From BJ22 sp031405895 (GTDB lineage Bacteria; Planctomycetota; Planctomycetia; Pirellulales; Pirellulaceae), in assembly GCA_031405895.1 (NCBI GenBank), contig JANOFL010000206.1, positions 1 through 8,904 on the forward strand: a stretch of 8,904 nucleotides of DNA, given 5' to 3'. Both the position numbers and the translations under genes were made by a program. Below, one piece after another: positions 6,615 through 8,904 of this stretch. Position 1 is the stretch's first letter. Each line of letters opens with the position of its first letter. The notes below the pieces were generated by a model. It had not been told where the DNA came from and did not search any database. It worked only from the letters and a program-made list of their open reading frames with translations.

Positions 6615-6641
6615 TCGCGAAAACCGCTTGATCGTTTCCAC

Positions 6642-6732
6642 CTGAACCGACGGCGCTAGCCGCGGGTTCTTGCCGGAAACGCCAGCCGGACAACATGTTG
6701 AGAAGAACCCGCGGCTAGCGCCGTCGGTTCAG
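6642..6732. repeat. Perfect 30-bp inverted repeat downstream of flagellin
   Basis: Arms 6642-6671 and 6703-6732 are exact reverse complements over 30 nt, with a 31-nt spacer. The arm contains ACCGACGGCGCTAGCCGCGG and the palindromes GCTAGC and CCGCGG. Pairing stops abruptly at both edges. The spacer holds two CCGGA copies and the 10-nt palindrome CAACATGTTG (6691-6700). I recall intergenic repeats with this kind of core in planctomycete genomes; this is recollection. In RNA it would form a very stable hairpin 27 nt after the flagellin stop, able to protect the mRNA 3' end. No T-tract follows, so it is not itself an intrinsic terminator. It may be a MITE-like element; no convincing target duplication flanks it. 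Confidence 0.9.
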
Positions 6733-6775
6733 TTCTTCCGGCCCGGACAGACGAACAGGCCGCCTGACGATTTCC

Positions 6776-6819
6776 GCGGGCGGAGAGCTGGCACCAGCCG
6801 GCTTTCCGCCCGCTTTTTT
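6776..6819 (+). terminator. Strong intrinsic terminator between flagellin and fliD
   Basis: A 17-bp stem pairs 6776-6792 with 6797-6813 around the loop ACCA, with only two G-U wobbles. The outer nine pairs are GCGGGCGGA against TCCGCCCGC. Six T residues follow directly (6814-6819). This is the textbook rho-independent form. It would end the flgM-flagellin transcript. Its T-tract stops 32 nt before the fliD start codon, so it either isolates fliD or lies in the fliD leader. Confidence 0.9.
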
Positions 6820-6851
6820 GCCCACCCGCCCTTCTTCTCCGGTCGTCCGCC
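6820..6851 (+). other. Pyrimidine-rich fliD upstream stretch without Shine-Dalgarno
   Basis: The 32 nt between the terminator T-tract and the fliD ATG are mostly C and T (for instance CCGCCCTTCTTCTCC) and hold no AGGAG-like sequence. The only purine-rich spot is GGTCG about 6-10 nt upstream of the ATG. There is too little room for a full promoter. Translation would start without a normal ribosome binding site. Confidence 0.6.
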
Positions 6852-8840
6852 ATGGCCAGCATCGACGGCATCGTTTCCGGTTTCGACACCGCAAAAATCA
6901 TCAGCGGTCTCGTCGCGATCCAGCAACGCCAGATCGACCAGTTTACGGGACGCAAAACAGAAATCTCGCGCCGACAAACGGCTTTCCGTGGCGTCGAAGC
7001 CCGTCTCGCCACTCTGCGTTCCACCATGAGCCGCCTGAACCGGTCGCTCAACGGCGTTTTCGACGCGCGAACCGTGACCAGCAGCGACGATACACGCGTG
7101 ACCGCCACGGCCAGCAATGGAGCACAAACCGGCGTCACCGCGATCAGGGTCAATGCCCTCGCCGCCGCCCACCAGACCGCGACCCAGGGCTTCGCCGCTG
7201 AAACATCCGAAATCACGACCGGCACGATCACCCTTCAAACTGGCAACCGCGAAGCCGAAACCATTACGATTGATTCGACCCGCAATACGCTCGCAGGGCT
7301 CGTCGACGCGATCAACTCCCAGTCCCGCCAGGTCTCGGCCTCCCTGATCCGCGACTCTGCCACTGGCCAGTACCGGTTGCTGATGGCGTCAAAAAACAGC
7401 GGCACCGAAAACGCCATCAACGTCACCAACAATCTCGCCCCCGACAGCGGCGGCGCGATCCGCCCGGACTTCAGCAACCAGGTAATCCAGGCCGCGGCCA
7501 ACGCCTCGATCACAATTGGCTCGGGCGCCGGCGCGCTCACTTCCGAGTTCCAGTCCAACCGCGTCGATGGGCTGATCCCAGGCGTGACGCTGAACCTGCT
7601 GCAGGCCGACCCGACCCGCACGATTTCGGTCGCCGTCGCCGCAGACAACGCCCAGGTCGGCGAAGCCGTTCAGGAATTCGTCGACAACTACAACGACCTG
7701 ATCAAGTATGTCAACGACCAGACGGCCTACGTTGCCGAAACCGGAACGGCAGGCTTGCTGCTCGGCAACCGGCCCGTCGCGGGCGTGCGCGACCGGCTCG
7801 AACGGCTGGTCACGGGCACCGTGCCTGGTCTGGCCAGCGGACTTCGGCGACTCTCGCAGATCGGCGTCACGATCGGCGACAAGGGAACTCTGAGCTTCAA
7901 CCAGTCCAAGCTGGACAACATCCTGGCCGGCCAGGACAGCGAGATTGATCCGACCGAAGTCCGCAACCTGTTCGGCCTCAACGCGACCAGCACCAGCGGT
8001 GGCGTTCAGTTCGTGCTGGGGAGCTCGAAAACGACCACCGATCTGCCTGTTGAAGTCGACATTACCCAGGCGGCGACCCAAGCCCGGATGACGGGCAAAA
8101 CGGACCTTGCCGACACGATCGTCATCGACGGCACCAACCGCGAGTTTTCGTTCAAGCTGGACGGCAAAGTCTCCGGCACCCTGCAGCTGACCGAAGGCAC
8201 TTATACCCGCGCGCAAATGGCGAGCCATTTGCAATCAGTGATCAACGGTGCCTCGGCCCTCGCCGGACGTGAAGTCGCCGTGACGCTCAATGGCAACAAA
8301 CTCGAAATCACCAGCCAGGCCTGGGGCAGTGCCTCCAGCATCAGCGATTTTGCCGGAACGGCCCTCGACACCCTCGGCCTGGGTACGGACGACCTGGCAG
8401 TAGGCCAAAACGTAGTGGGACGCTTCATCGTCGACGGCCAGATTGAGACGGCGGTTGGCACTGGCCGGTTGCTCGTTGGTTCCGCCGGCAACCAGCACAC
8501 CGCCGACCTGCAGGTCCGCGTTACGCTCGGCAACAGCCAGGTCACGCCCGGCATTGAAGCGACGCTCAACATCACCCGCGGCCTGACCGCACGGCTCGAC
8601 CAGACCCTCGCCGAACTCCTCGATCCCGACAAGGGGCTGCTCTCAACGGTGGACGACCAGTACGACGACCAGATCGCGGTGATCGACAAGTCGATCGCGC
8701 GGGTCGAAGCCATCACGGCCGCCAAACGCGAATACCTCACACTCCAGTTCGCCAACCTCGAACGGCTCCTCGGCGAGTTGCAGACCACCAGCGCCGCCGT
8801 CAGTGCCCAACTCGGTGCGATCGGCCGGAACAACAATTAA
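6852..8840 (+). CDS. fliD: flagellar filament cap protein FliD (hook-associated protein 2), enlarged
   Basis: FliD forms the cap at the filament tip and guides insertion of exported flagellin. The N-terminus ASIDGIVSGFDTAKIISGLV matches the FliD start, which fixes the ATG despite no visible ribosome binding site. Residues 1-110 are the FliD_N region with a helix of heptad character (about 22-66). A hook-IN-type motif follows near 124-180. The FliD_C region begins near 215, with VQEFVDNYNDLIKYVNDQTAY, LLLGNRPVAGVRDRLERLV, LSQIGVTIGDKGTLSFNQSKL and VRNLFG (to about 374). It resumes with the helical end LDQTLAELLDPDKGLLSTVDDQYDDQI and a coiled coil to 655. Between about 385 and 560 lies an inserted beta-rich stretch, making 662 aa compared with about 470 in enterobacteria. 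It follows flagellin but sits behind a strong terminator. No fliS is visible after it in the window. Confidence 0.95.
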   Translation: MASIDGIVSGFDTAKIISGLVAIQQRQIDQFTGRKTEISRRQTAFRGVEARLATLRSTMSRLNRSLNGVFDARTVTSSDDTRVTATASNGAQTGVTAIRVNALAAAHQTATQGFAAETSEITTGTITLQTGNREAETITIDSTRNTLAGLVDAINSQSRQVSASLIRDSATGQYRLLMASKNSGTENAINVTNNLAPDSGGAIRPDFSNQVIQAAANASITIGSGAGALTSEFQSNRVDGLIPGVTLNLLQADPTRTISVAVAADNAQVGEAVQEFVDNYNDLIKYVNDQTAYVAETGTAGLLLGNRPVAGVRDRLERLVTGTVPGLASGLRRLSQIGVTIGDKGTLSFNQSKLDNILAGQDSEIDPTEVRNLFGLNATSTSGGVQFVLGSSKTTTDLPVEVDITQAATQARMTGKTDLADTIVIDGTNREFSFKLDGKVSGTLQLTEGTYTRAQMASHLQSVINGASALAGREVAVTLNGNKLEITSQAWGSASSISDFAGTALDTLGLGTDDLAVGQNVVGRFIVDGQIETAVGTGRLLVGSAGNQHTADLQVRVTLGNSQVTPGIEATLNITRGLTARLDQTLAELLDPDKGLLSTVDDQYDDQIAVIDKSIARVEAITAAKREYLTLQFANLERLLGELQTTSAAVSAQLGAIGRNNN

Positions 8841-8856
8841 ATGACTCCAGGCAGTT

Positions 8857-8904
8857 TTAGCGCTCGGGGCGAATTTTGATGTTGGCGAGCGGCAGGGCGT
8901 CAGC
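8857..8904 (-). CDS. C-terminal end of a probable convergent gene
   Basis: On the minus strand the last 48 bases read ADALPLANIKIRPER then TAA (8857-8859). The residues look like an ordinary protein end, the codons are GC-rich with G/C mostly in third position like the neighbours, and the stop lies 16 nt beyond the fliD stop, a normal convergent spacing. Only 15 residues are visible, so the family cannot be named and chance is not excluded. Confidence 0.42.
   Translation of the reverse strand, partial: ADALPLANIKIRPER

Noticed and set aside
6789..6803. TGGCAC followed by GGCT, resembling a sigma-54 -24/-12 promoter for fliD
   Set aside because: The GG to GC spacing is 9, not 10, and the whole string is accounted for by the terminator stem.
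6656..7238. Minus-strand (6656-7231, 6729-7238) and plus-strand (6670-7029) open frames across the fliD upstream region
   Set aside because: They run through the inverted repeat or terminator and overlap fliD out of frame, with low-complexity Arg/Pro/Ala translations.
7389..8234. 281-aa minus-strand open frame within fliD
   Set aside because: Antisense shadow of a clearly recognisable FliD; no ribosome binding site or domain seen.
8841..8904. Plus-strand ATGs at 8841 and 8879 as start of a fliS-like gene
   Set aside because: The 8841 frame stops after 12 codons. The 8879 frame lacks a ribosome binding site, and its few visible residues do not resemble FliS.

Overview
The window reads as GC-rich chromosomal DNA from a flagellated bacterium, most likely a planctomycete. 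The pointers are the style of the long TPR proteins with Ala/Pro/Gly-rich linkers, a long intergenic inverted repeat built on a GCTAGC/CCGCGG-type core (a kind I recall from planctomycete genomes), and genes with weak or absent Shine-Dalgarno sequences. This assignment comes from recollection of families, not from a search. I see no tRNA, rRNA, CRISPR array or transposase gene.

Left half (about 1-4553), all on the minus strand. Read in transcription order it holds: a 781-aa membrane-anchored TPR protein with an embedded secretin-type N-terminal (STN-like) domain; a 308-aa secreted or anchored TPR-like protein, joined by an ATGA stop/start overlap; a 131-aa all-helical protein, one base further on; and, after a 177-bp gap carrying a REP-like palindrome, a sigma-54-type AAA+ activator that begins almost directly at its ATPase domain and runs off the left edge. 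The first three are tightly coupled and surely one operon. Its function is unknown.

Middle (4554-4770) is a divergent control region with a sigma-28-like promoter candidate facing the flagellar genes. A second sigma-28-like pair, with imperfect spacing, faces the TPR operon.

Right half (4771-8904), plus strand: a 110-aa FlgM-like anti-sigma factor, a 472-aa flagellin, and a 662-aa FliD filament cap. Between flagellin and fliD lie a perfect 30-bp inverted repeat and then a textbook intrinsic terminator whose T-tract ends only 32 nt before the fliD start. fliD must therefore depend on read-through, on a leader that escapes termination, or on a very close promoter. A convergent minus-strand gene probably ends at 8857.

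Together the right half encodes filament assembly and its timing: FlgM would hold sigma-28 until the hook is complete, flagellin builds the filament and FliD caps it. The shared divergent promoter region and the adjoining sigma-54 activator suggest, but do not prove, that the TPR/STN operon is co-regulated with motility. That operon is the best candidate here for something undescribed.
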